Source of the DNA: Fulvivirga sp. M361
GTDB taxonomy: Bacteria > Bacteroidota > Bacteroidia > Cytophagales > Cyclobacteriaceae
NCBI RefSeq assembly: GCF_007097395.1
Contig: NZ_VKDC01000022.1
Coordinates: 1-64,000 of the forward strand
Direction of reading: 5' to 3'
Length of the DNA: 64,000 nt
Under the pieces are notes generated by a model that saw nothing but the letters and a program-made list of their open reading frames with translations, did not search any database and was not told the origin of the DNA. The position numbers were made by a program, and so were the translations under genes. Below are positions 45,516 to 53,811 of the stretch, one piece after another; positions within the stretch are counted from its first letter, which is position 1; every line of letters begins with the position of its first letter.

Positions 45516-46015
45516 TTAGGGCAATTGGCTCATGTCCATGGCTTTCAAGATATCAAGAACCGCTTGTTTGTTGCTGACACCTGTGAGATCAATCTCTATC
45601 AGGTAACGGCTTTTATATCCACCTACCAACCTGGTTTGCGATTTTTTTTATGTATTTCTATGATACCACTGAAGTCACCCTCGCTGAAGCCTTCTACTTT
45701 TGAGTCATCATCTTCAAACTGCATGTTCATACTCCAGGCCATGGCAGCTGAATTGTATAGTGTAGCAGCACCGTGGTAATCAACCATGGTAATATTGAGT
45801 TTGTGACTGCCTTTTTTATAAGTACGTTCGGCAGTGGAAAAGGACATGCCATTCATAGACATGGTCTTGCCATCCGGCGCGCCATCCCCTGTGAACCCTG
45901 CAAGATTGGCAGGGATAACTTTTTGCAATTCTTTGTAATGTATTACCTCTGCATCTTGTGCGGATACATGCAATAACAAGAAAAATGTCAATAACGTCAG
46001 TAAGAATTCTTTCAT
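45516..46015 (-). CDS. Small secreted protein, reading frame broken at an A8 tract
   Basis: Exported protein with signal peptide (MKEFLLTLLTFFLLLHVSAQ) and no known domain. Read straight, it stops at 45623 after 130 residues. If the ribosome or polymerase slips by one base at the eight-A run (T8 at 45642-45649 on the plus strand), translation continues as KKKSQTRLVGGYKSRYLIEI and ends at 45516 after 166 residues, directly abutting the ABC permease gene. The extension has coding character (LTGVSNKQAVLDILKAMDMSQLP). Explanations: sequence error in a homopolymer, true mutation, or programmed slippage. The frame choice is my inference. Confidence 0.65.
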
Positions 46016-46051
46016 TGTAAAGTGTTTACAATCAGAAATATACTGAAATAT

Positions 46052-47083
46052 TTATCTTATTTCCAAGCTGTATTCTTTTACTACGTTAACAAAATGCTTT
46101 ACTTTTTCCGGTGATATATCAGGGTAAACACCGTGTCCCAGGTTGGCAATGTGATGGCGTGTACCAAAAGCTTTGAGCATTTGCTGTGTTCGTCGCGTTA
46201 TCTGCTTATTTTCTGAATATAAAATACATGGATCCAGGTTTCCCTGAAGCACTTTTCCTTCCATTAAACTACGTGATTCGCTAATGTCCATGCACCAGTC
46301 CAATCCTACCGTTTGACAGTCTACTTTATTCATCCACTGCCGTGCAAAATAGGCATCTTTTGCAAATACGGTTTTTGGCACTTCCTGGATAGCATCGCAT
46401 ATCTGAGAGATATAAGGCAGGCTAAATTCTTCATATTGAAAAGGAGGTAAAATACCTGCCCATGAATCGAATACCTGTACAAGGTCTGCCCCGGCTTCTA
46501 TTTGACCTTTTAGGTAGTTAATGGTACTCTCTGTTATCATCTGAAGCAGTTCATGGGCCAATGCAGGTTGTGTGTAAAGGAGTCCTCTGGCCCTGGAAAA
46601 AGTTTTACTTCCACCCCCCTCTACCATATAAGCTAAAATGGTCCATGGGGCACCGGCAAAACCGATCAATGGTACCCTGTCGTTCAATTCTTTTTTTGTG
46701 ATCTTAATGGCATCAATAGTATATTGGACCTCTTCTGCCTGTGCTACGTGAAGATTGGCCAGGTCAGACGCTTGACGGATGGTTTCAGGGAAAAAGGGGC
46801 CTTTTTTTTCTACCATTTCATACTTCAGGCCCATAGCTTCCGGGATCACCAATATATCAGAGAAAATAATAGCGGCATCTACCTCCAGAATATCTACCGG
46901 CTGGATCGTTACCTCGGCAGCTAACTCCGGTGTTTCTACCAATTCTTTAAAACCACTTACGGAACTTCTTACTTTTCTATACTCAGGCAGTATTCGACCA
47001 GCCTGACGCATTAGCCATACAGGTGTTCTCTCGGTTTTCTCTTTGCGGATAGTCCGCAGGATCAGATCATTTTTCAAAGGCAT
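46052..47083 (-). CDS. hemE: Uroporphyrinogen decarboxylase
   Basis: Converts uroporphyrinogen III to coproporphyrinogen III in heme synthesis, cytoplasmic. Marks: [17 protein letters not shown] near the start (substrate-binding Arg residues), the [14 protein letters not shown] segment with its catalytic Asp, [20 protein letters not shown] and the [13 protein letters not shown] motif, and [14 protein letters not shown] at the C-terminus. Length of about 343 is normal. I chose ATG at 47083; TTG at 47089 would add two residues. Single gene, no other heme gene is beside it. Confidence 0.95.
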   Translation of the reverse strand: MPLKNDLILRTIRKEKTERTPVWLMRQAGRILPEYRKVRSSVSGFKELVETPELAAEVTIQPVDILEVDAAIIFSDILVIPEAMGLKYEMVEKKGPFFPETIRQASDLANLHVAQAEEVQYTIDAIKITKKELNDRVPLIGFAGAPWTILAYMVEGGGSKTFSRARGLLYTQPALAHELLQMITESTINYLKGQIEAGADLVQVFDSWAGILPPFQYEEFSLPYISQICDAIQEVPKTVFAKDAYFARQWMNKVDCQTVGLDWCMDISESRSLMEGKVLQGNLDPCILYSENKQITRRTQQMLKAFGTRHHIANLGHGVYPDISPEKVKHFVNVVKEYSLEIR

Positions 47084-47193
47084 GCGCAAAGATAATAGGC
47101 AAATGCAAATTATGACTGTGTCTTCTAAAGGTTTTGTCCGGTACCTGCTTTATGGGGTTATTATGTTTGAGTTGATAAAGCTAACTTAGACTT

Positions 47194-48090
47194 ATGAAAT
47201 TCATACCACTTATATTTCTGTTACTGATGCTCACCAACCTGACACATATTAAATGTACGGGAGTGTCTGTAACAGAGATAGATAGTGCACTTATGGACTA
47301 TGACCATGTTCAAGTGCCTCATCGGTTTTATGACCCTTTAACCGTACATAAGCTTCATTATGATCTGGAAGAAATATCAGGACTCACTTATTTTAAAGAT
47401 GACCTATTAGGAGCTGTTCAGGATGAAAGTGGATGGCTTTTTCTATTGGATACCAAATCAGGCGCTATCACCAGGAAAATAAAATTTGCGAAATCCGGAG
47501 ATTACGAATGTATTGAAAGCCTGGGGGATAAGGTATACATTATGCAAAGTGACGGAGACCTTTATTCCTTTACTGTACCGGAACCTGAAACTGATAGGGT
47601 GGAAGCAAAAAAGACATCGACCAACTTCACGATTAAAAATGACGTTGAAGGGATGACCATGTATGATGGGCAACTTTTGATCATGACAAAATCATCGGGC
47701 GACGTCAAAGAAAATAAGCTTAAAGGTAAAGGAGCGTACCTCTATGATCTGGTCAAGGATGAACTGGCTAAGAAGGAGCTGATACAGTTAAAAAAAGGAG
47801 ATATTCAGGATTTCCTTACTGGTAAAAGGCATTTTTCAAAACTCAAAGATTTTGACCCTTCAGGGCTGGCAGTACATCCTGTATTGAATGATATCTATAT
47901 TATTTCCGCGGACAGGGCAATTGTAATTCTCAATAGGGAATTTGAGATAAAAGAGATAGTCAAGTTGGACCCAGGGATATATATTCAGCCCGAAGGAATA
48001 TGTTTTTCACCGGACGGTACCTTGTACATAGCCAGTGAAGGTGCTGGTGGCAGGGGTAGACTGATTGAATTACCCCATCAAATACATTGA
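47194..48090 (+). CDS. SdiA-regulated-type exported protein (beta-propeller)
   Basis: A 298-residue exported protein with a hydrophobic N-terminus (a lipobox-like LTHIKC at about residue 21). The body fits the SdiA-regulated/phytase-esterase-like propeller: DLEEISGLTYFKDDLLGAVQDESG, YECIESLGDKVYIMQSDG, FDPSGLAVHPVLNDIYIISADRAIVIL and PEGICFSPDGTLYIASEG. The family name reflects regulation in enterics and tells nothing about quorum sensing here. It is 18 bases upstream of the phosphoesterase-barrel gene, so the two likely form an operon and may both handle phosphate compounds at the surface. Confidence 0.75.
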   Translation: MKFIPLIFLLLMLTNLTHIKCTGVSVTEIDSALMDYDHVQVPHRFYDPLTVHKLHYDLEEISGLTYFKDDLLGAVQDESGWLFLLDTKSGAITRKIKFAKSGDYECIESLGDKVYIMQSDGDLYSFTVPEPETDRVEAKKTSTNFTIKNDVEGMTMYDGQLLIMTKSSGDVKENKLKGKGAYLYDLVKDELAKKELIQLKKGDIQDFLTGKRHFSKLKDFDPSGLAVHPVLNDIYIISADRAIVILNREFEIKEIVKLDPGIYIQPEGICFSPDGTLYIASEGAGGRGRLIELPHQIH

Positions 48091-48108
48091 TTTTATTTAA
48101 CTTGTATT

Positions 48109-51100
48109 ATGATTTTGAATAAGACATTCTATATACTAACACTGGTTTTTGTCTTTTTTTTCCTCTCCCCATTATTCCTGACAGCTCAGAATGGCCCTAC
48201 TTATACACTCTACCTTATCGGGGATGCCGGTGCACGGACAGAGGGTCAGACAGCTACTTTTCAAGTGGCAAGGCGGCAGATGGAAAGTACCGCCGGGGAC
48301 ATGGGACTCATATTCCTTGGAGATAACATTTACCAGAAGGGCATGCCACTTCGAGGACATTTGGAACGGGAGGAGTCTGAAAAGGTCATTGAAGAGCACA
48401 TAAAAGTTGCGGCGGGATTAAAAGGTGATTTTTACTTTATCCCGGGGAATCACGATTGGGCACAAGGCAGGACCTATGGATGGGAACAGGTGAAACGGCA
48501 AGAAGCTTTTGTTGAAAATTACTTTGATTCAACAGATGTTTTTCTGCCAAGCGCCGGCTGCCCGGGTCCGGTTGAAGTTTCACTTAATGAAGAGATTACC
48601 CTGATCATTTTGGATACCCAGTGGTTCTTACATGGGTGGGACAAACCAAATAAAGAGCAAGGGAGCTGTGATCCAGCTCATCCTTTGGAAGTGCTTCAGG
48701 CATTGGATAATATAATGTCTCGTAATGCCCATAAAAAAATGGTGGTAGCCACCCATCATCCTATGTATACTTATGGCAGCCATGGGGGAAGGACAAAGGC
48801 TTCCATACATGTATCACCCCCTGTACTGGGTACTGTCTATGCCCTATACCGTAAAGCCATAGGTAGTGTTCAGGACACTTCTCACCCAAAGTATAAAGCC
48901 ATGCGCAATGCGCTGGTCAGCATATTCGAAAAATATGATAACGTAATTCATGTGGCAGGTCACGAGCATTCTCTTCAATATTCTTTTAAAGAAGATACAC
49001 ATTACATTGTGAGTGGGTCCGGTGCAAAAAAAACATTTGTTAAGAAAAAGGGATTTGCGGAATATGCAGAATCCACCAACGGGCTAGCCAAAATTCTTTT
49101 TTATGCGGATGGAAAGGTAGATGTGGAATTCTGGAAGTCAGATGGTACCCGGTCTTTTCATAAAGAACTGATGCATAAGCCTTATGATCCTCCTTTGAGT
49201 AAAAAGGAATTCGTAAAAGAGGTGGACCTGTCTGATAGTATGGTTGTTGCTTCTGCCAGTGCTCAATATAAGGCAGGAAAACTAAAGAAAAAACTTCTGG
49301 GGACTAACTATCGTGACGTTTGGTTGCAAGAGAACAAAGTACCTGTCTTTGATATAGGCAATGAGCACGGTGGTCTTGAGATTGTGCAGCGCGGTGGAGG
49401 TATGCAGACCAAATCGTTACGACTGGAGGCAGAAAATGGAAAGCAATATGTATTGCGATCCATAGAAAAGTATGCGGCAGGTGCTGTACCGGCCATGTTT
49501 CAGAACACATTTGCCGTAGACCTGGTCCAGGACCAGATATCAGCCTCACACCCATATGGAGCGTTTGTGGTGCCTTATCTGGCAAAAGAGGCAGGCATAT
49601 ACCATACCAACCCCAAGTTGGTATTTATTCCTGATGATCCCCGGTTTGGAGAACATCAGAAAGATTTTGCGAATACATTGGCCTTATATGAAGAACGCCC
49701 GGCGAAAGATTGGTCTGATGCAGACCACTTTGGCAATTCGGAAAAGATCGTGAATACAGCAAAGGTCCTTGAAAAACTGGCAGATGATAATGACAACTTT
49801 GTGGATCAGGAATGGGTGGTAAAGTCCCGGTTGTTTGACCTGGTGATCGGCGACTGGGACCGCCATGATGATCAATGGCGTTGGGCTTCTTTTAAAGAGA
49901 GTAAAAAGAAAATTTATCGTCCTATACCGAGGGACCGCGATCAGGCTTTTTTCGTAAATACAGGTCTTTTTCCGGCCATATGGAGTCGGAAGTGGGGGTT
50001 GCCTAAATTTGAAGGCTTTGATCACGAGGTGCGTTGGCCCAGTGGGCTCATGTTTAATGCGCGCTATTTCGATCGGTCGTTCCTCACCGGCCTGTCCAGG
50101 GAAGATTGGATAAAGGCCGTAGAAGATTTGCAGACCCGTTTAACCGATGACGTCATTGAAGCAGCAATAAAAAAGTGGCCTGAGGCTATTTATAAATTAC
50201 ATGGCGATGAAATCACAAAAAAAATCAAATCCCGTAGAGATGGCCTGAAGCAGTATGCTCTGGAACATTACGAATTTTTAGCCAAAGAAGTAGATGTGAT
50301 CGGGAGTAATAAACATGAGCATTTTAAAGCCACTCGTTTGCCGGGGGGAGATGTGCACGTAGTGGTGAAAAAGGTGGCAAAGGACGGCGATAAGAAAGGG
50401 GTTATTTACGACCGGCTATTTAAGCATGGAGAAACCAAAGAAATACGACTTTATGGATTGGACGGGAAGGATGAGTTCGAAATAGAAGGTGAATCTAATA
50501 AAAGTATACGTATCAGGGTGATCGGAGGAGATGATGAGGATGAACTCGATGACGACTCAAGGGTAGCGGGCTTAGGTAAGAAAACGATTTTTTATGATAC
50601 AAAGGAAGGCAACAAGTTAAAACTGAATAAAGAAAGCAGAAACAGACTCTCGACAGCTCCAACAGTCAATGCGTATGATCGAAAGGCTTTTAAATACAAT
50701 ATATTGATGCCCTTAGTTACAGCAGCGTTCAATCCTGACGATGGTATATTTATTGGGGGTGGGTTTCAATATACACATCATGGTTTTAGGAAAAAGCCCT
50801 TTCAGTCGCAACATAAATTAATGGCCAGTTATGCCGCTAATACATCATCCTATAACTTCGAATACCAGGGTGCATTTACCGATGTTTTAGGTCCCTGGGA
50901 CCTTGAAACTTTCACCGATGTACGCTTTCCTGATTTTACTAATTTCTTCTTTGGGTTGGGGAATGAATCCGAATTCAATCAGAATATTGATCAGATCAGG
51001 AATGTCGATAAGGCCATCCGGTTTTATAGGTTACGCTTTGAGCAACTGTCTTATGAATTAGGGTTATTCAGGCCGCTTGGTGCATTTGCGAAGGTTGGGA

Positions 51101-51783
51101 TCACCCATGACTTTTTTCAATGGGAACTGGAAAGCTTTTCTGATGGTGATCGTTTCGTGCAGGAGTTTGTTGCACAAAACAACCTGGACATTGAAGAAAA
51201 GTCTTTTACCTATCTAGGGGGCGGCATACACCTGGATGTAGATACACGTAAGAATAAGGCCATGCCAACAAATGGTATCCTATGGGAAAATAAGATCAGC
51301 ACTTTATGGGGAATAAATAACGATTCGGATGATTTTCATCAATTGAACACCAGTTTCTCTTTTTATCATAGTTTTCGTCTTCCCGCACGCCTTACTTTCG
51401 CATCAAGAATAGGGTATGGTAAGAATTTTGGAACGGTAGGAGAGGATTATCCTTTCTTCCTTTCGCAAACGCTAGGCGGACGCGCCAATCTTCGGGGGTA
51501 TCGGATCACCCGTTTTTATGGGGAACAAGCGTTTTACAACAATTTTGAACTGCGCCTTAAGCTGTTTACATTCAGAACCTACCTTTTACCTGCGGCGTTT
51601 GGTATTATGGCATTTCATGATACAGGCAGGGTATGGTTGGACGGAGAAGATTCGGATAAATGGCATCGGGGAGTAGGTGGAGGGCTTTGGTTTGCTCCTT
51701 TTAACGCCGCTGTGATCTCAACAGAAATCGGTGCTTCAGAAGAAGATACTTTGTTTTATTTCCGATTTGGTTTTTTGTTCTAG
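48109..51783 (+). CDS. Metallophosphoesterase - kinase-like - Omp85-type barrel fusion protein
   Basis: A 1224-residue exported protein in three parts. Residues about 30-335: calcineurin-like phosphoesterase with all metal motifs (GDAG, GDNIY, GNHDW at about 114, ATHHP at about 212, GHEH at about 286). Residues about 390-720: a region with VIGDWDRHDDQWRW (about 577) and RPIPRDRDQAFF (about 604), which resemble the metal- and catalysis-linked Asp motifs of CotH/Fam20/HipA-like kinases. Residues about 860-1224: a beta-barrel with LRGYRITRF (about 1125), like the RGF/RGY motif of Omp85/BamA, ending in Phe. Signal peptide ends near FLTAQ. The middle assignment is inferred. Confidence 0.8.
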   Translation: MILNKTFYILTLVFVFFFLSPLFLTAQNGPTYTLYLIGDAGARTEGQTATFQVARRQMESTAGDMGLIFLGDNIYQKGMPLRGHLEREESEKVIEEHIKVAAGLKGDFYFIPGNHDWAQGRTYGWEQVKRQEAFVENYFDSTDVFLPSAGCPGPVEVSLNEEITLIILDTQWFLHGWDKPNKEQGSCDPAHPLEVLQALDNIMSRNAHKKMVVATHHPMYTYGSHGGRTKASIHVSPPVLGTVYALYRKAIGSVQDTSHPKYKAMRNALVSIFEKYDNVIHVAGHEHSLQYSFKEDTHYIVSGSGAKKTFVKKKGFAEYAESTNGLAKILFYADGKVDVEFWKSDGTRSFHKELMHKPYDPPLSKKEFVKEVDLSDSMVVASASAQYKAGKLKKKLLGTNYRDVWLQENKVPVFDIGNEHGGLEIVQRGGGMQTKSLRLEAENGKQYVLRSIEKYAAGAVPAMFQNTFAVDLVQDQISASHPYGAFVVPYLAKEAGIYHTNPKLVFIPDDPRFGEHQKDFANTLALYEERPAKDWSDADHFGNSEKIVNTAKVLEKLADDNDNFVDQEWVVKSRLFDLVIGDWDRHDDQWRWASFKESKKKIYRPIPRDRDQAFFVNTGLFPAIWSRKWGLPKFEGFDHEVRWPSGLMFNARYFDRSFLTGLSREDWIKAVEDLQTRLTDDVIEAAIKKWPEAIYKLHGDEITKKIKSRRDGLKQYALEHYEFLAKEVDVIGSNKHEHFKATRLPGGDVHVVVKKVAKDGDKKGVIYDRLFKHGETKEIRLYGLDGKDEFEIEGESNKSIRIRVIGGDDEDELDDDSRVAGLGKKTIFYDTKEGNKLKLNKESRNRLSTAPTVNAYDRKAFKYNILMPLVTAAFNPDDGIFIGGGFQYTHHGFRKKPFQSQHKLMASYAANTSSYNFEYQGAFTDVLGPWDLETFTDVRFPDFTNFFFGLGNESEFNQNIDQIRNVDKAIRFYRLRFEQLSYELGLFRPLGAFAKVGITHDFFQWELESFSDGDRFVQEFVAQNNLDIEEKSFTYLGGGIHLDVDTRKNKAMPTNGILWENKISTLWGINNDSDDFHQLNTSFSFYHSFRLPARLTFASRIGYGKNFGTVGEDYPFFLSQTLGGRANLRGYRITRFYGEQAFYNNFELRLKLFTFRTYLLPAAFGIMAFHDTGRVWLDGEDSDKWHRGVGGGLWFAPFNAAVISTEIGASEEDTLFYFRFGFLF

Positions 51784-51908
51784 TCTACTCTACTCATTCG
51801 GTTTCTCTATCTACGATGAAAATGTATGCTGTTGGTAATTGGCTCCTTCATATCCCAGGTTCCTCACAAATTTTACTACTAACAATAACAATGAAAGAGC
51901 CAATGTTT

Positions 51909-52679
51909 CTACAAAAACATCCCACCGGAAGCCTCTATTCGTTGGGCATTGATCCAGCGAGCGTGCTCCGTACATAAGAAGGCTACAATGCCACCCACAT
52001 CATCCGGCATCCCTACTCTACCTAAGGCAGTCTGTGCGGCCAATGTATCTTTTAGCTGTGGATTGGCATGGAAGGCGGGTGCATTAAAATCGGTTTCTAT
52101 AGCCCCTGGTGCTATTACATTTGCCGTGATACTTCGATGGCCTAATTCCTTTGCGAGGTAACGTGTAAAAACTTCAATAGCACCTTTCATAGCCGCGTAT
52201 GCACTGTAACCAGGTATCGTAAATCGTGCTAACCCAGTGCTGGTATTAATGATACGTCCACCGTCATTCATAAAAGCAAGTGCCTTCTGAGTGAAAAAAA
52301 AGGTTCCTTTTAAATGAACATTATATAAGTCATCAAAAGCTTTTTCTGTAAACTGGCTGAATAGAGAAGAGTTGTCAATCCCGGCATTATTTACCAGGAA
52401 GTCAAATTTATCTTTACCCCATTTTTCTTTTAGTTGGGTGATAAGATCCTCAAAAAAATGGTCGAAACTATCCGTTTGTGAAACATCAAGCTGTAATGCC
52501 AGCGCTTTTCTTCCTTGTGATTCGATTTCATTTACTACTTGTTGGGCTTCCTCCTTTTGACTTCTGAAGGTGATGATAACGTCACTTCCAAGTTCCGCTA
52601 GCTTCAGGGCTTCATTTTTACCCAGACCCCGGCTGCCACCTGTTACTAACGCTATTTTGTTGCTTAATAGATCTTTCAT
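51909..52679 (-). CDS. Short-chain dehydrogenase/reductase
   Basis: NAD(P)-dependent oxidoreductase, 256 residues, of the classical SDR type. Cofactor motif TGGSRGLG (about 14-21), NNAG (about 94-97), and the catalytic Tyr-Lys in YAAMK (about 160-164) are visible. The substrate is unknown. It follows the AraC regulator gene by about 110 bases on the same strand, with a 10-bp inverted repeat just ahead of its start, so it is a probable target of regulation. Confidence 0.92.
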   Translation of the reverse strand: MKDLLSNKIALVTGGSRGLGKNEALKLAELGSDVIITFRSQKEEAQQVVNEIESQGRKALALQLDVSQTDSFDHFFEDLITQLKEKWGKDKFDFLVNNAGIDNSSLFSQFTEKAFDDLYNVHLKGTFFFTQKALAFMNDGGRIINTSTGLARFTIPGYSAYAAMKGAIEVFTRYLAKELGHRSITANVIAPGAIETDFNAPAFHANPQLKDTLAAQTALGRVGMPDDVGGIVAFLCTEHARWINAQRIEASGGMFL

Positions 52680-52680
52680 T

Positions 52681-52722
52681 TTTGTAATGTTTAAAATGCT
52701 TATGTTTTATTTACATTACAAA
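52681..52722. promoter_or_regulatory. Inverted repeat ahead of the SDR gene
   Basis: Perfect ten-base arms TTTGTAATGT (52681-52690) and ACATTACAAA (52713-52722), 22 bases apart, ending one base before the SDR start codon. It overlaps where the promoter and leader of that gene should be, so a repressor site or leader hairpin is plausible. Confidence 0.5.
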
Positions 52723-52790
52723 GTAAGAGGAGTACGAAGGGTGAATAACGACGTATTTCTAAGGGGAAATGACAAATTCCTAAGATACGA

Positions 52791-53699
52791 CTACAAAAGT
52801 CTTTTTCGATAAGCGTTAGGCGTCGCGTCAGTATGTTTTTTAAAGTAACTGCTGAAGTGTGTAGGTTCGGAAAAGCCAAGAATGTAACTTATTTCTTTAA
52901 CCGTTTTGTTTGTGTTTTTAAGCAGTGATTGTGCTTCGCCAATGGTCTTTTCGGTAACCCAGGTAGTGACAGATTTGCCTGTTTTACTCTTAATAACGTT
53001 GCTGAGGTAATTAGGATGTAGATGTTGAAGGTGTGCGTAATCCTGTACCTGGTATAAGGCTTTTTCTTTCCCTGCAGCAAGCTCGCGGTAATGTCTCTCA
53101 AGTGCCTGCTTGAAAGATTTGACAATTTGAGAGCTTCTGTCTCCTTCCTGCAATGGATTATAGGTTTTCCAAAAAGTGGCTTTGATTTTTAAAAGTAAGA
53201 CCACAAACAAGTTTCCGATGATCTTGTATTTATAGGGGCCTGTCTTTTGGTATTCGTCGTACAGCTGCAGGTACAATTTCTCAAAGGGTTCAAAATCTTC
53301 CGGAGCTAAAGTACTTGGAGGCACGGTTTCAGCCAATAGAAATGGGAACTCTTCAAAAATATTCCGGTGAACCTGCTCTTTTAAAAATGATTCTGTTAGT
53401 GTGATGATGTACGCATCCCTTAGCACGTCCAGTTTAAAAGCTTTAACATGCCCGGGGTTTGTAAAATAAATGGTGTAGGGCTTGGTTTCAAATACCTGTT
53501 CGTCTGTAGTGTAGGTGCCAAAACCATCTTTAACAAAAACAAAAGAATAATAATTGGCCCTGAAAGTAGGTGAGGTGAAGGGAACCTTAGGATGAATATC
53601 CGGCAAAAAATGAATGGTAAAATCCATCTCTTGTTCCATTGGAAGGTTCAGTGAGGTGTACAGGTCAGAAATACTATGGTGAATAACAAGTTCTTTCAT
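52791..53699 (-). CDS. AraC-family transcriptional regulator
   Basis: A 302-residue regulator. The N-terminal part (about 1-170) is a cupin-like sensing domain (FVKDGFGTYTTDEQVFETKPYTIYFTNPGH), and the C-terminal part (about 200-302) holds the two helix-turn-helix units of the AraC family (HPNYLSNVIKSKTGKSVTTWV and KTVKEISYILGFSEPTHFSSYFKKHTDATPNAYRK). It probably controls the SDR gene downstream and, given repeated sites in its own promoter region, itself and perhaps the divergent VWA gene. The effector is unknown. Confidence 0.92.
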   Translation of the reverse strand: MKELVIHHSISDLYTSLNLPMEQEMDFTIHFLPDIHPKVPFTSPTFRANYYSFVFVKDGFGTYTTDEQVFETKPYTIYFTNPGHVKAFKLDVLRDAYIITLTESFLKEQVHRNIFEEFPFLLAETVPPSTLAPEDFEPFEKLYLQLYDEYQKTGPYKYKIIGNLFVVLLLKIKATFWKTYNPLQEGDRSSQIVKSFKQALERHYRELAAGKEKALYQVQDYAHLQHLHPNYLSNVIKSKTGKSVTTWVTEKTIGEAQSLLKNTNKTVKEISYILGFSEPTHFSSYFKKHTDATPNAYRKRLL

Positions 53700-53708
53700 C
53701 CCAACAAA

Positions 53709-53761
53709 AATACTTTTTTGAAATCAAAGTATTCAGCCACGTATGCTCACAAAAGTATTCA
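53709..53761. promoter_or_regulatory. Repeated AAAGTATTCA sites upstream of the AraC gene
   Basis: AAAGTATTCA occurs as direct repeats at 53726-53735 and 53752-53761, exactly 26 bases apart, and AAAGTAT occurs inverted at about 53711-53717. The set lies between the AraC gene start (53699) and a -7-like TATCTTTG at 53767-53774 for the divergent VWA gene. AraC proteins usually bind direct repeats of this spacing class, so autoregulation is likely. Confidence 0.5.
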
Positions 53762-53811
53762 ACGAATATCTTTGCCTATCTTTATGAGGTCGTAATCGTT
53801 AAACAGATTTA

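Noticed and set aside
47194-48090. Quorum-sensing gene, from the family name SdiA-regulated
   Set aside because: The name comes from regulation in other bacteria; nothing here indicates a quorum-sensing system.
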